This document shows, piece after piece, positions 20,726-31,871 of a stretch of DNA of 64,000 bases. The stretch's first letter is position 1. Every line of letters starts with the position of its first letter. Made by a program: the position numbers and the translations under genes. The notes under the pieces were generated by a model. The model saw only the letters and a program-made list of their open reading frames with translations. It was not told the origin of the DNA and ran no database searches. The stretch is from Serripes groenlandicus (lineage: Eukaryota; Mollusca; Bivalvia; Cardiida; Cardiidae): the NCBI GenBank assembly GCA_031761405.1, contig JASEVX010000005.1, positions 31,049,127 to 31,113,126 of the forward strand, given 5' to 3'.

Positions 20726-21207
20726 TGAAAAATAACATAATTGTATTACATATAAAACTTATGAAGCAAGTTCAAAAGCATAGTTGAAACTAGTCCTTCA
20801 AAAATAATGTAATGTAAACAAATTACAGGTGTTTTACAATACACAGTGATTCTAATGATTGTATATATGTTTAAATAAAACAGTATACATACAGATAAAA
20901 ACTTAACTCTTTCAGCGCCAAAGGCAATATTGAGCTTTTTGCAAACAATACAGATTCAGGTGAGTCAGCTCGTAACGTTGACCAATCAAATGTTGTATTT
21001 TATGAATAATGGTGAAGAAATAAATGAAATGAAACGTTCTGATTGGTTCATAGTTAAATTGGCGATCCTTCGAGAGACACTTTTTTTTTTTGAAACATGA
21101 TAGGTTTTCAGTTATTTATCGTCAATTGCAACTTATACACCTCTTGGGAGCCTTGCGTATACTCTTTAGTCATGTAAAGTATTCTCGGCCTTGAACGAAA
21201 CAACGTG

Positions 21208-21272
21208 ATGTCTTGGTAGTGTAATGGATGTTGACTTGGATTGTCAAGTGAAAGGTCTGTGGTTCAAGCTTT
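21208..21272 (+). other. tRNA-like pol III relic
   Basis: TCTTGGTAGTGTAATGG resembles an A box. TTGAC and GTCAA pair around a 7-base TTGGATT loop like an anticodon arm. GGTTCAAGC is a partial B box followed directly by a run of T. The acceptor and T arms do not close, so this is a tRNA-derived relic or SINE head rather than a working tRNA. Confidence 0.35.
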
Positions 21273-21484
21273 TTTTTTTCTCTCTCTCATTCATATCAAA
21301 ACTAAAGTATATATATATATATATGAACTAAAACATTTATAAACCAAATATTACATATTTAACGTTATTGTTTCTGTCATTCTAATACGTAAGATAACAT
21401 ATCAAATAAATATGCGCATGTTCCATTTCTTAGTGTTTTCTCAAATTGATCGCCGTTTATCTTTTTTAAAGATATTTCTTGTTT

Positions 21485-21665
21485 CCAATAAATGTTCTTT
21501 CATTTTATTAGAGTGCCAATAGTTCAGCCTACATGCATGACGTAAACTATGGTAGAAATTTCGTTTCGTCATTTTCTATTTCAGGTAAAAAGTTTCCTGG
21601 ATCTATAAATAGAGAACGGCAATTAAGTTCGATAAATATATTGAAAAGGACTTGATCACTACGCA
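21485..21665. repeat. Dispersed repeat shared with 38850-39020
   Basis: GTTTCGTCATTTTCTATTTC, GTTTCCTGGATCTATAAATA and AAAAGGACTTGATCACTACG occur in the same order at both places. Weaker relatives are at 42915-43020 and 45000-45080 (GTCGTCATTTTCTATTTTAG). It precedes both copies of the cGLR-like duplication. Confidence 0.75.
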
Positions 21666-21830
21666 GTATGATCACGGTCTTGTAATGTTGCCCCCAACTC
21701 TTGCCTTAATGTGTCTTTTTAGTTGATAATAAACCAGAAAAATAGAGAGAGGGAAGTCACACGAATTAAACCGACCTTTGGGAATGTGTGATCATCAGTT
21801 TGTGTATCAACGCAGTTTTGTAAACACTTT

Positions 21831-21909
21831 CTCCTCTAAAAATAGATATTACCCTATCTATAATGCATATATATATGCATAGATAGGGTAATATCTATTT
21901 TTAGAGGAG
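21831..21909. repeat. 79-nt near-perfect palindrome
   Basis: Left arm CTCCTCTAAAAATAGATATT..ACCCTATCTAT, right arm ATAGATAGGGT..AATATCTATTTTTAGAGGAG around ATGCATATATATATGCAT. Essentially no loop, so it could extrude as a cruciform. No mobile-element termini recognised. Confidence 0.9.
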
Positions 21910-23220
21910 CAAGCCCGTATGTTATGATTATTAGGGAACAAGAATAGCGAACACATACGAATACAAGAGAAAGTTGATGCAAGGCATCAATGTCGCCGGA
22001 AAAGACTGCATTGATTTATTTATGTATTCTTGACTTTCCTTAGTCTATTCAAACATTAGGAACGTACTAGTGAAAACATTTGCTTATAAATTTTATATAC
22101 ATACCTATACATTAGGGTATCTATAAAAAATTAACGAAATGTGTACACATTTATCTGGCTTAAATTTAATTTTGCTGTTGTTACTTATTTAAATAATAGT
22201 ATTCATTCATATAATTTCAATGTTTGTCAATCTTATTCGAATCACAAGGTAAATATCCTGGTATTGCTTTAAAGGGAGGTAATTTGAAGAAAACAAAAGT
22301 CTTCAAAAGGAGAAATATATCAGCATTACCGTCTACAGTTTAAATTGTTCTATTGTTTGTGGATTTAAAAATGTTCTTTTTTTCTTATTTCTACATGTAC
22401 AACGAAATATTGCGGCTTCTCTTTGACGCTTTGCGTCAAACATTCGTCTTGTACTTGTCTAAAATAAAATAATATCACTCGCTTTTTCATATCGAAATGC
22501 GCATGCGCGAAAATCGATGTTAAAGGTCACGAAACTACACAACAGAATAGGGTCTATATTTAGCTTAGAAACAGTTCCTACTTTAGATATTCATGGATTA
22601 ACATTATTAAATGAATTCTACACAAATCAAGACATCTCTTTGAACATGAAAACAACATTTAGTAAGTTAAAATTGCTATTAAAAGGAGAATCCGAAATTG
22701 ACCTCAATGATGACACATAAGAGTCTGCATTAGGGGGTGTTGGTTCACGTCTTGAAGGGACCACTTTTGTCTTCGTAAATAAGACAAAAAACTTAAATGC
22801 GAGTGAAATAAAAAAAACTGCAAACATTAAAAAATCGGAATATTTATTTCATTTTAGATGTGTCATTTATTAGTGTTCGTAAACAACCACAATTGTAATA
22901 TGTTCAAATCATCTAGATTTGTTTCTTTCTAATAATAAGCCGCCCTCCCATGTGATTTCCGAAAAGCTATTAAAAATAGAAGTCGCGGGCTTCTGCCCGG
23001 CGACTAAAAACCCCACCTTCGTGACTGTGTGATTTGCGAAGGGAAACGATCAGTATGTGACTCTACGTCGTCGGATCACAGTCATATCTTATTAAGATCG
23101 GATCCGTTACCCTTCCTTTATTTGTTTTTATTTCCAGTGGTACAGTATATTGAACTTTACAAGTTAACTGCTTCCTTAATAGTTTAATTATATACATGTA
23201 ATATGCTATCATTAATGTAT
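21910..23220. other. Intergenic; two small GC hairpins, no supported gene
   Basis: Hairpins TTTGACGCTTTGCGTCAAA (22422-22440) and one pairing AGTCGCGGGC with GCCCGGCGACT (about 22981-23006). Similar GATGC/GCATC and GACGCCGCG hairpins recur at 21973, 27560 and 28680. An open frame at 22517-22720 has no recognised domain. Confidence 0.5.
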
Positions 23221-23228
23221 ACATATAT

Positions 23229-23342
23229 ATCAGTATGTGTCTCTACACACCCATAAATATCAGTATGTGTCTCTACATACCCATAAATATCGGTATGTGT
23301 CTCTACACACCCATAAATATCAGTATGTGTCTCTACACACTC
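23229..23342. repeat. 32-bp tandem repeat, about four units
   Basis: Unit CAGTATGTGTCTCTACACAC then CCATAAATAT. Embedded open frame (SLHTHKYQYV repeat) is a by-product. Confidence 0.9.
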
Positions 23343-24083
23343 TGATCACATTAATCAAGGAAAACACAAGTTCTGAGCAATGGCACCTAAATTTGCATTG
23401 TTTACAAATAGGTCAAAATTGCCCCTAAACCAGAGTTTTTCAAAATAGGTTTTTAGTTTCACGCCAAGCCCTCGATATGTTTCCTTAGTTGATAATCAAA
23501 AAGAGAACTAGAGTGGTGAAGTTATATGAATGAAACTGATCAGCGGGACTCATAACATAAAAAAGCCTACTCAACAAAATTAATGTGCATTAACTATAAA
23601 GGTCGGTTTATGTGACTAGGATTTTTTCTGAAACATCAAACACACAATGAACATAAGCAATTTGTGTTTGATTATTTTCGGTACAGGTTATCGGATATGA
23701 TAAAAGGGTTTATGTCAAGATATTTGGAAATTCATCAAGCCTTTATAATTATATATTAATATATATATATATGTGTGTGTGTGTGTTAAACTGTGGAAAA
23801 AAGGAGAAATTGTTCAGTAAGAGCTATGTTACTCCTTTCCACAAATGTTTTTGAAAGTCATATTGAAAACATTTCGAAACTTGAATACAGACGTATGAAA
23901 ATGTTCATCTCATTGACACCTTTTTTAAACACATTCATAAAGAGAAATAATCAATTTTTAAGCGAAATCTCATTTGCCATGTTATCAATATTTTACCTGT
24001 AATGTATCGAAATAAACATCTCTGAAAAAATACAAATCATTAAAGGTCAGATCTGATCAACAGTTCGTATTGTTAATGATTCA

Positions 24084-26093
24084 TTATATTCTGTTCATTG
24101 AAGACATCATTTCTAGAATGTGCCACTTAGCAGCATTGTGATTCTGCTCGATTTTCAAGGATTTAAGAAATAACTCCATGGCTCTGTCTAGCTGATTTTC
24201 CTGTTTGAATATCCACCCCAACAAGTTTAAGGCTGTTTCCTTATGTCCTAGGTTTATGTCTGTGTTTATAACGTCAATTAATTTGTTAACAGCATCTTGT
24301 CTGGGCTTGTTTGTTTTTGAATACAGGATATACTGCATGAAGTACAGGTAAACTTTTGAATCCACATTAATCAAGTCAAACGAGATCTCCCTGTTTTCAT
24401 TCCTAGAATCAGGTGGTGTATAAACTGAACGATACATCTCGTAATGTAACGCTGGAGGAACAAGGTTGGCCTGGGAAAGTAGAAATACTAAACATCCAGT
24501 TGTACATGTTCTCGCGAACTCCGTGTATGGAATGTTTTGTGAACCAAACATTCTTACACATTCATTTAATGCCTCATCCCAATTAGGATATTCGCAACCA
24601 CACACTGACAAAACATGTGATTTCAAAGACGTTTCACATTGAAGAAGAATTTTCTCACATATATCGTTACGGTCACTCTGCAACCAGTAGGAAGCGATTA
24701 TTAAATACCCGGCGATGGTATCACAGTTTTTACTTTCTTCTATGTAATACTTAAACCAACCAAACAACATGCTTAACCGATGCGTGTCTATGGTAGTCAG
24801 CATGATACTAGCTATAAATTGTGCTGTTTGTAGTCGTAGATGGGGAATAAAGTATCGTATTGCTTGTCTGGTCTCTCTTTCCGTATGATCTCTTACACAA
24901 TCAGTTAGTAAAAAATGTGTTTGCGTTGAGAGTAAAATATCAATATAATTACTAGCTGCTAAACCGTTGCACTGCTTAAGGCATTCATGTGTAATATGAC
25001 GAACTGTTCTAATAAGGTTTACATACAATATTAATGTAGTTTTATAAATATTATTATGCTTTATCCTCATTATACTAGGTCCGCATCCAAATAACACATT
25101 TGCCATCACATTACCGATGTCATCACATGTTATTGACCAGATAAATCTACACCAATGTGTTACCATGTCCTCTAGGACAAACTGTACCTGTCGTAGAGTT
25201 CCATGCTGAAGTCTATCAAACATGTTCTCATTCGGAATGAAGTAATTTGGACAGTACTGCTCCTTTACCCAGTAAAGCAGTAGTTTGATACAAAGAAGTA
25301 CACATTCTAAAAGGTTTCTACGGGTCCAGAATTCACAAGGAGTCCTTTCAATAGCATATAACACACATGTTTTAAAGTGATACGACGATATCGATTCGGG
25401 TACACGTTCATGTAGGATGTCTTTCTTTATCATTTTAAGTAAGATGTAGCATTTGTGCTGGGTCGGGTTAAGGCTAGACATGAGTTCACGTTCCTGGAGT
25501 GAAAATGAAAGCCTCCATTCGATCGGATCATTTTGAATTGATGGATGGTTTTTCCCGACAAAGTAACAACCGAATTCTGTTAACATATTTATTTGTGTTT
25601 GATTAAGCCGATTGCACTGTGTAACCCTAGTTACCCATGATTTGGCAAAACTAGGTATGTGATGACATCTTAATGCGATAACCATGTCTGTATCTACCTT
25701 TCCATCAAAGCCTGTTCTTGTCATTGCAGGTCCATTTATCTCTCGATAGTCACCCTCAATTCTATGTATGTGTTGTAAACACATTCTGCCGTCTTGATCG
25801 GGTACAACCACCACCGCCACATCATTTACAGTGGACGTGTCGGGGTGATAAATCGGAACTCTGTTACAGACTTTATGTAGTTTGCAATATCCGGGTTTAG
25901 TCGTGTCATCTCTCACCATGAGGTATGATATACCGTGTTGTGGTGCATCACCGATTATCTCTACAACAGGTTCATAATAACATATCATAGAGTCTGAGTC
26001 TGAATTCAGCCCTTTTGTTGTTGTACCCTCACCTCTACTTCCTAAATTGTAGATGTGGATTGGTTTGTCACGTACATGTAAGTATGATACCAT
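24084..26093 (-). CDS. Mab-21/cGAS-like nucleotidyltransferase (cGLR-like) with TPR-like tail
   Basis: 669 codons from the first in-frame ATG. The N-terminal half is a Mab-21/cGAS-like nucleotidyltransferase: GS motif at 18-19 (GSRGEG), the D-x-D pair at 32/34 (NSDSDSM), a third acid at 134 or 136 (VDTDMVIALRC), and the Mab-21 signature WRLSFS at 193-198 followed by LNPTQHKCYILLKMIKKD. cGAS-like receptors with these residues sense nucleic acid and make cyclic dinucleotides for STING; bivalves carry many. No cGAS-type zinc ribbon is seen. The last ~70 residues form TPR-like helices (TALNLLGWIFKQENQLDRAM, then LFLKSLKIEQNHNAAKWH). The usual first ~40 residues are encoded just upstream but out of frame (see 26094-26214), so the translated protein may lack its first helix. 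Enzyme activity and ligand are inference; it could be a catalytically silent Mab-21 paralogue. Confidence 0.8.
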   Translation of the reverse strand: MVSYLHVRDKPIHIYNLGSRGEGTTTKGLNSDSDSMICYYEPVVEIIGDAPQHGISYLMVRDDTTKPGYCKLHKVCNRVPIYHPDTSTVNDVAVVVVPDQDGRMCLQHIHRIEGDYREINGPAMTRTGFDGKVDTDMVIALRCHHIPSFAKSWVTRVTQCNRLNQTQINMLTEFGCYFVGKNHPSIQNDPIEWRLSFSLQERELMSSLNPTQHKCYILLKMIKKDILHERVPESISSYHFKTCVLYAIERTPCEFWTRRNLLECVLLCIKLLLYWVKEQYCPNYFIPNENMFDRLQHGTLRQVQFVLEDMVTHWCRFIWSITCDDIGNVMANVLFGCGPSIMRIKHNNIYKTTLILYVNLIRTVRHITHECLKQCNGLAASNYIDILLSTQTHFLLTDCVRDHTERETRQAIRYFIPHLRLQTAQFIASIMLTTIDTHRLSMLFGWFKYYIEESKNCDTIAGYLIIASYWLQSDRNDICEKILLQCETSLKSHVLSVCGCEYPNWDEALNECVRMFGSQNIPYTEFARTCTTGCLVFLLSQANLVPPALHYEMYRSVYTPPDSRNENREISFDLINVDSKVYLYFMQYILYSKTNKPRQDAVNKLIDVINTDINLGHKETALNLLGWIFKQENQLDRAMELFLKSLKIEQNHNAAKWHILEMMSSMNRI

Positions 26094-26214
26094 GTTATAT
26101 ATTATTTACTACTAATTTATCTTCTCTGTATTTGCCCCTCATCTCTTCTGAAGCGCCGATCCAATCTAGAATTTCATAAAGACGCAGTGATAAAGTTTCG
26201 TAATGATCATCCAT
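26094..26214 (-). pseudogene. Out-of-frame N-terminus of the cGLR-like gene, copy A
   Basis: An ATG at 26214 opens 39 codons (MDDHYETLSLRLYEIL, then DWIGASEEMRGKYRED) ending at TAA just before 26093. This is the normal start region of such bivalve proteins. Compared with copy B, two bases are missing near the end (TTAGTAGTAAATAA here, TTAGTACCTGAAATAA in B), which shifts the frame. Translation would have to restart at the ATG at 26093 to give the 669-residue product. A sequencing error could also explain it. Confidence 0.75.
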
Positions 26215-26230
26215 GTTGTTGCACTTTGAC

Positions 26231-27152
26231 CTATAATATAAACAACATTTTTGTAGAAAAATACTATTTTATCAACGGTGCCATACAAAGGTAATCGATT
26301 TCTTATTTTCTGTAAGCGACCATGGACAGTTGTTAACCTTATACGTCATACGCAAAACGATATTTTGAGGTCATGACATTAAAAGTTATCACGATAACTC
26401 AGCATAATTATGTTGTCATTACTATGTTATCATCCCTGATCTCTCTATTTTCGTTTCAATGACCATGGACAGTTGTTAAATCTCATACATCATACGAAAA
26501 GCCATATGTGTAGGTCGTGAAATTAACGGTTATCACGATAACTCAGCATGATTATGTTGCCAATTACTGTGTTATCATCCCTGATCTTTCTAATTTCGTT
26601 TCAATGACCATGGACAGTTGTTAAATCTCATACATTATACGAAAAGCCACATTTGGAGATCGTGAAATAAACGGTCATCACGATAACACATCATATTTAT
26701 GTTGTCAATTATTGTGTTATCATCACAGTTCTCAAAAAGTATCCCGGATGCCTGCAGGACAAAATCTTGATCTTCGATGGTCGCAAATTCCGTAGGTCGG
26801 TTTTCACGTGACATATATGTATATACACATTGTTATGAACCGCGTCACATGAAAATCGACCATTTTTTATTCGCAACCATCGAATATCAAGAGCTAGTAG
26901 GGTAAATACACTTATTTTAGTCGCAGCTCTGTTGTAAGGAATCCATACTATAGGGATTCATCCTGGATATTACCCAGAGAAATACCGTGATATAAGTGAA
27001 TACCAGTGAAGAGTAGAAAAGTCACACAATCACACACACACCCACACACACCCAATAAACCCCGAAAAGGTACAAATCACCATGTAATTATTAACTTAAA
27101 CAAATAGATCAATTATATATAATCGAGGGAACATAAATGCAAGACGTCTTAC
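26231..27152 (-). other. Predicted 5'UTR intron of the cGLR-like gene, copy A
   Basis: On the minus strand a donor CAAAG|GTAAGACG at 27153/27152 and an acceptor TATTATAG|GTCAAAG at 26231/26230 bracket about 920 bp. The acceptor lies 16 bp upstream of the ATG at 26214. Copy B keeps the same donor (TAAAG|GTAAGACG, near 42755) and acceptor (near 41987). This implies a non-coding first exon and a single coding exon. Prediction only. Confidence 0.55.
26318..26735. repeat. 143-144-bp tandem repeat inside the intron, three units
   Basis: Each unit begins GACCATGGACAGTTGTTAA (26318, 26461, 26605) and contains ATCACGATAAC near its middle and TGTTATCATC near its end. Copy B has only two units (42074 and 42218). 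Confidence 0.9.
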
Positions 27153-27299
27153 CTTTGACTGCTTAGTCTTGTTTAGTCATTAAACCAGTGTGTAATCCAA
27201 TTTCATAAACACAATCATCTTTTTAATAGTCTGGTACTCGCGATTCAAAAAGAATATTCATTTGGAAATAAGAATCCAACATGTCCTGTTTTGTACTGC

Positions 27300-28990
27300 G
27301 TTACTTATAACTGGGACAACTAATACGGGGAAAGGAAACTAGTGCGATAAGCTATATAGGGCTATATATTATGTTTGCCGTTCTTATCGATCGACATTCC
27401 GCCTTACCTGTGTACGAGCTTTATCTACGCGCTTATCGAGGTTTACGTACACGCGTAATAGTGCGGTGACAAGCAGGGGGAAATTAAACAATTTAATGGA
27501 CCGACCTACCTCATGGTTGATTTTGGTTTTATTTAAAAGATAAATACAAGATGAATTTTGATGCTAAGCATCAAAGACGCCGCGCATGGTTTTAAAGCAT
27601 GACTTAAAGGGAAGCAGATGCAGTTCAATACATTTAAAGTACCTGTGCAAACGGACAGGATGTAAATATTTTGAACAAGAAGGCCAAATGTACCTTTATC
27701 TTAAACAAGAAGGCCAAGATGTTCCATTATTGCTCACCTGGATACCATAGTCTTTAATAAAATGTTATCAAGAGCAAAAAGGGTCCATTTTGACGAAGGG
27801 ATTATACACGTTATATGCTACGATCTATGTGATATTCAGCATGTAAAGTTAAGTCGGGAAATGACAAGTTAAGTCTTCAAACCATTTGGTTTACTGTTTG
27901 CTTAAAATTGACTGCAACAATAAAGTGTCATACAAGTTGAAGTTTCTTAATTTTAAATCTGCTCTAACTAGATCAATTAGATAAACAAAAAACATAGATA
28001 CTGAAATATTAACAGATATTAACTTAAGTGTTAATGCCTCTAGTTATAAGTTAAGTGTGACACAATCTTTGGAAGGAGAGAGGGAAGTCTATTCTCCTTC
28101 CAGTTGAGCAGAAGTATGATAACAAAAAACGAGAGTATATAAACAAATAATTCTAACAAGTTTAAAGATATTTAATATCAAAATTAAGCATTTATGAAAT
28201 TAAAAGAAAACGTTCTCATGTATAGTCAACATATAGCAAGAATACAATGGTTTGAATGAACAACTGTATGGGGAGGAACGTTTTAAGTTTAGTAATACAA
28301 CAGAAATAAATAGGAAAAAACATCACCCGAATCTTTTTTCTGAGCTTTGATGAATCGAGTCGTCAGTGCAGTAAAACAAACATTTTAAAAAGCGTAGCCT
28401 AGTGAACTCCGTAAACCAAGTCATAAAAAAAGCTTAGCCTAGTTAGTTGGGGAACAGTTATTAAAAAGAATTTAAATGTGTCTAAAGTTTTGTAACAACG
28501 GTAAAAGATGTACATATTTTGCATCTTGTTGTTTCTTAAATCAGTTAATACAATTTATTCAATCATAAAGGCTGTTTTTTCAAACATATAACAGAGTTTT
28601 TCTTTACAATAATAGTTGTTGATTGCTCCCTTTTCGATTACGTCACCCCATGGTACAAAATTAAAACCTATCCCATACTGACGCCGCGCTTCCACGCGGC
28701 GTCAATAATACCTTTTGATTAAGGCATGTCGTGAAGTACTAATGTGGTGCTGATTTTGCAAAGTGAGGTCAAAGATCAGAAAGGTTGACTTTCAAAAAAA
28801 TATATCCGCCATGATAACTGATAGAAATTTAAATGACGTCATGCTCTGGCAATATAACATGAATCAAGCTTGTCAGATCTACGCCTGACTGCCAGATAAT
28901 AGAGACTTATAGCACCGCTTCCAACATGTAAGAAAATAACAAGATTAATCTTTATCTACGTTAATGTTCAACAAAAATATTTATATCTTA
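27300..28990. other. Intergenic, Helitron-like debris
   Basis: AACAAGAAGGCCAA occurs twice (27673 and 27703), followed by TTGCTCACCTGG, the start motif of a common molluscan repeat (compare 50835). A strong hairpin GACGCCGCG..CGCGGCGTC sits at 28680-28703. Two short related units with AGCCTAGT lie at 28390-28450. No supported gene. Confidence 0.5.
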
Positions 28991-28994
28991 GATT

Positions 28995-29150
28995 TAGTTT
29001 GTTTGTGTGGGGTTTAACGCCGCTTTCAACAGCTTTGGTCATATCACGGCGGTCAGTGCACCTATCCATGTTTTCCTGGCTTTCCCAAACCAGTACTGAC
29101 ACAACATTCTTTCGAAACCACCGACTACTTTCCCACATGAATCAGAGGTC
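28995..29150 (-). mobile_element. SINE, truncated
   Basis: GTGGGGTTTAACGCCGCTTT, GTCATATCACGGCGGTCAG, CATGTTTTCCTGGC and AACATTCTTTCG match the tail half of the 17.3/19.3-kb SINEs. Head missing. Confidence 0.75.
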
Positions 29151-29525
29151 TTAGATTTAGCTATGCAATAGTATTTGACAACATTTATAGACGATGACGT
29201 TCATTTTTGGTTATTTGAACCTAAACATATAGGAAACATAACTAATCTTTGATGCTTGAAAGACAACAGCATGTTTACGATATTGTATGAAGTTTTCAGG
29301 CGAATAGGTAATTAATTACAAGAGAAACAACATATTGAAAATTCATATAAAACAACATAAAATGGAATATATGGCAGAATGTTTGGTTAAACCGATTTGA
29401 AAGATTGATAAGTATTAATTTTACCATCGATGTTGATACTGTAATGGTGTATTATATTGCACAATATACTATATAAAGGGTCTTCAGTTGGTTTGTTTAA
29501 TAAGTATCCTCATTGTCGCGATCTT

Positions 29526-30038
29526 CTAAAATAGTCTGATGAGTAAGCTGGTTTCTGAAATCGTCATTGCCCTGACAGTTACATATGTTTGTGCACGACA
29601 CTTCTGTTCGTAGCATACGCAAGATTTGCTACAAGTAAGTGTGCCTTTGCATGTACAAACAAGGTTCTGTAAAAAGTCAGAAGACATTGGACCTTCAACA
29701 TATATTGGAACTATGGAGCTATTTTCCATTCGCATTCCAAATACCAAAGGTGATATTGATGGTGGTTTGGCAATATGAGCATTCATCCAGGCGTACCTTT
29801 GGTGTGAGACTCGAACAATATGTTGTCTGAATGATGCCTCTGAAGGAGGTAGTCTCACTAAGTAAACATCTTTAGATACCGCCGACTTCACTCTGAATTT
29901 ATTGAGATCATCATGTACAGATGTTGCCTTGCTTTTAGGGTCATACAGATCAGCGATGAACTGTCTGCCAGAATAGACAATAGAAGACGTTGTGTCGCAT
30001 CCTGTAAGAGCGTGAGCAGCTGGTTGTGTGCTAGACAT
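29526..30038 (-). pseudogene. Fragment of a transposon-associated ORF (ALTGCDTTSS family)
   Basis: 170 codons from an ATG. Contains HALTGCDTTSS near the start, a VYLVRLPPSEASFRQHIVRV block and a Cys-rich end (CTCKGTLTCSKSCVCYEQKC). This combination recurs in many uncharacterised invertebrate proteins that behave as mobile-element or multicopy ORFs. Its function is not known to me. It is short for the family and starts right where the dispersed repeat copy 2 begins (30050), so it is probably a truncated remnant. Confidence 0.55.
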
Positions 30039-30049
30039 AACCGGACATA

Positions 30050-31515
30050 GTGTGTAAAAACGAACAATGTCTTATGATGAGGCAATGTCTTGCTTTGCCA
30101 CAATGTTTTCAAACCTTTTCAAAGTCATCTGCTGCAGAATTTGCTGTATATGGGAAATAGTTATTGGCGGTTGTTTACTTCATCAAATTATGGACATAAC
30201 TTCAAGATTCATAAAACCAGGGGTAACAAGAACATTCGACATTACTAATTATACACAATTTGAATCTATTGCCTGCATACAAGTGCCAATTTGAAATGTT
30301 TCATTTGCACAATTCTGAGGCAAACGACTTTGAACATATTTTGTCAAAAAATAGAAAATCTATATAATTGAATGGATAACCTATGACAAAAAGTGGAAAA
30401 CATTGTGGCAAAAGGAGAAATTGCTCGTAATTGAGCAATTTCTTCTTTTAACACTATGTTTTCAAAAATCCGTCTGCTGCAAAGGCGTCTACATGAGGGA
30501 AAGGGTTTTAAATTTATGACACAAAAGTTTGAAAAAATCCCACGTCCGTACGGCAACTTCTGAACCCCCTGATAAAACTGAAATAATGTTCGTCTAGCAC
30601 GTGACTTCTTTGAATTATAGAAAATATTCCTCAATATGGAAGTCCCAAGTTCACACTTCTATTATTATTATGAAACATTCACACAAGTAGGTTTATTTCA
30701 AACATTTTACAATACAATACAATATACAATACAATACAATATTTTTTATTTCGATACTGAGTATGTACATAATACATAAATGACAGCTCTGCAATATATT
30801 ATACAACGTGATCAGAGGGCAACAAAAGGCGTAGTTATTAAATCAATATGAGAGAGAAATTGAGAATAAGAGAAAAAGAATGAAGTATATAGAGAAAAAA
30901 AAAGAAAGAAGGTACAGAATGGAGGATAGAAGCATGTTTTGTAGTTTAAATATGTTTGTTAAGCATGTGTATTTGAAAGGTCAATAGGCTTGCTTTCGTC
31001 ATGTTTCCATATTTAATTATTTTCCCTTTTCGATTAATGAAGAACACCTACTTTTCTTTTGTTCTTCAAAATTACCGAGACGTTTTCGTCAAAATATCCT
31101 GCATGCACATTACATGTATCCCGTAAAATGAAATGAAAATATATGTCCCGAATTCTGACAACAGATACGCTTTGCCAGTAGAAATGAGATTTACTAAAAT
31201 CTCTTTTATTTGAGAGTAGGATGAAATGTGTTGACTTTAGGGTGCTGTTTTTAATGCTGGATTATCTCGCCATATAATTTCATTCACTCTCAACTTAGAC
31301 TAAGGCATATGACCACCAGTATATGTAGTAAAAGGCTTATTTACGCTTAATTACTTTTGTTTCCTCTCATGGTCCAACTAGCAACATTTACGCCTTATTG
31401 CAAGAGCTCCTTTCTCCTCTAGTTTTCACTGAACTATGGGTGAACAGTTTACGCTTTCTAGATACGACTTATTTTCAAGCTAGAGAGGTTAATAGACACC
31501 ATATTGTCTGTTTTG
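30050..31515. repeat. Long dispersed repeat, copy 2, left part
   Basis: Collinear with 15655-17812. Includes a TTAA MITE copy at 30305-30511. Lacks the foldback and SINE insertions of copy 1. Interrupted at 31515 by a 5.4-kb mobile element. Confidence 0.85.
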
Positions 31516-31871
31516 TACGGAATACCGTTAGGGCCATCGCCTATGAATGTGTTGATCTGAAACGCGATAATCGACTGTACGATGATGATAACACGACAGT
31601 ACGATGTTGATAGTACGATACTACGATATTACGATGGTGAAAACGCGACAATATGATGGTGAAAACACGATAATACGACAGTACGATGATGATAATGCGA
31701 TATACTATCGTGTTTTCACCATCGTACTGTCGCGTTTTAACCATCGTAATATCGTAGTATCGTATTGTCGCGTTATCATCATCGCACTGTTGTGTTATCA
31801 TCATCGTACTGTCGCGTTATCATCATTGTACCGTCGTGTTATCATCATCGTACTGTCGCGTTATCACCATC

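Larger units (their letters stand above)
23560..27290. repeat. Duplicated block, copy A (cGLR-like locus)
   Basis: Collinear and direct with 39195-42902, from AAAAAAGCCTACTCAACAAA through the whole gene to AAGAATCCAACATGTCCTGT. Long stretches are identical by eye. Differences: no MITE at the TG-repeat/TTAA junction (near 23787), three rather than two intron minisatellite units, and separate coding lesions. Confidence 0.9.

Noticed and set aside
21208..21272. Functional tRNA gene
   Set aside because: Anticodon-like arm present, but the T arm and acceptor stem do not pair and poly(T) follows the partial B box.
25718..25900. Plus-strand frames antisense to the cGLR-like genes (also 40185-40526, 41433-42050)
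   Set aside because: Shadows of the real minus-strand coding sequence.
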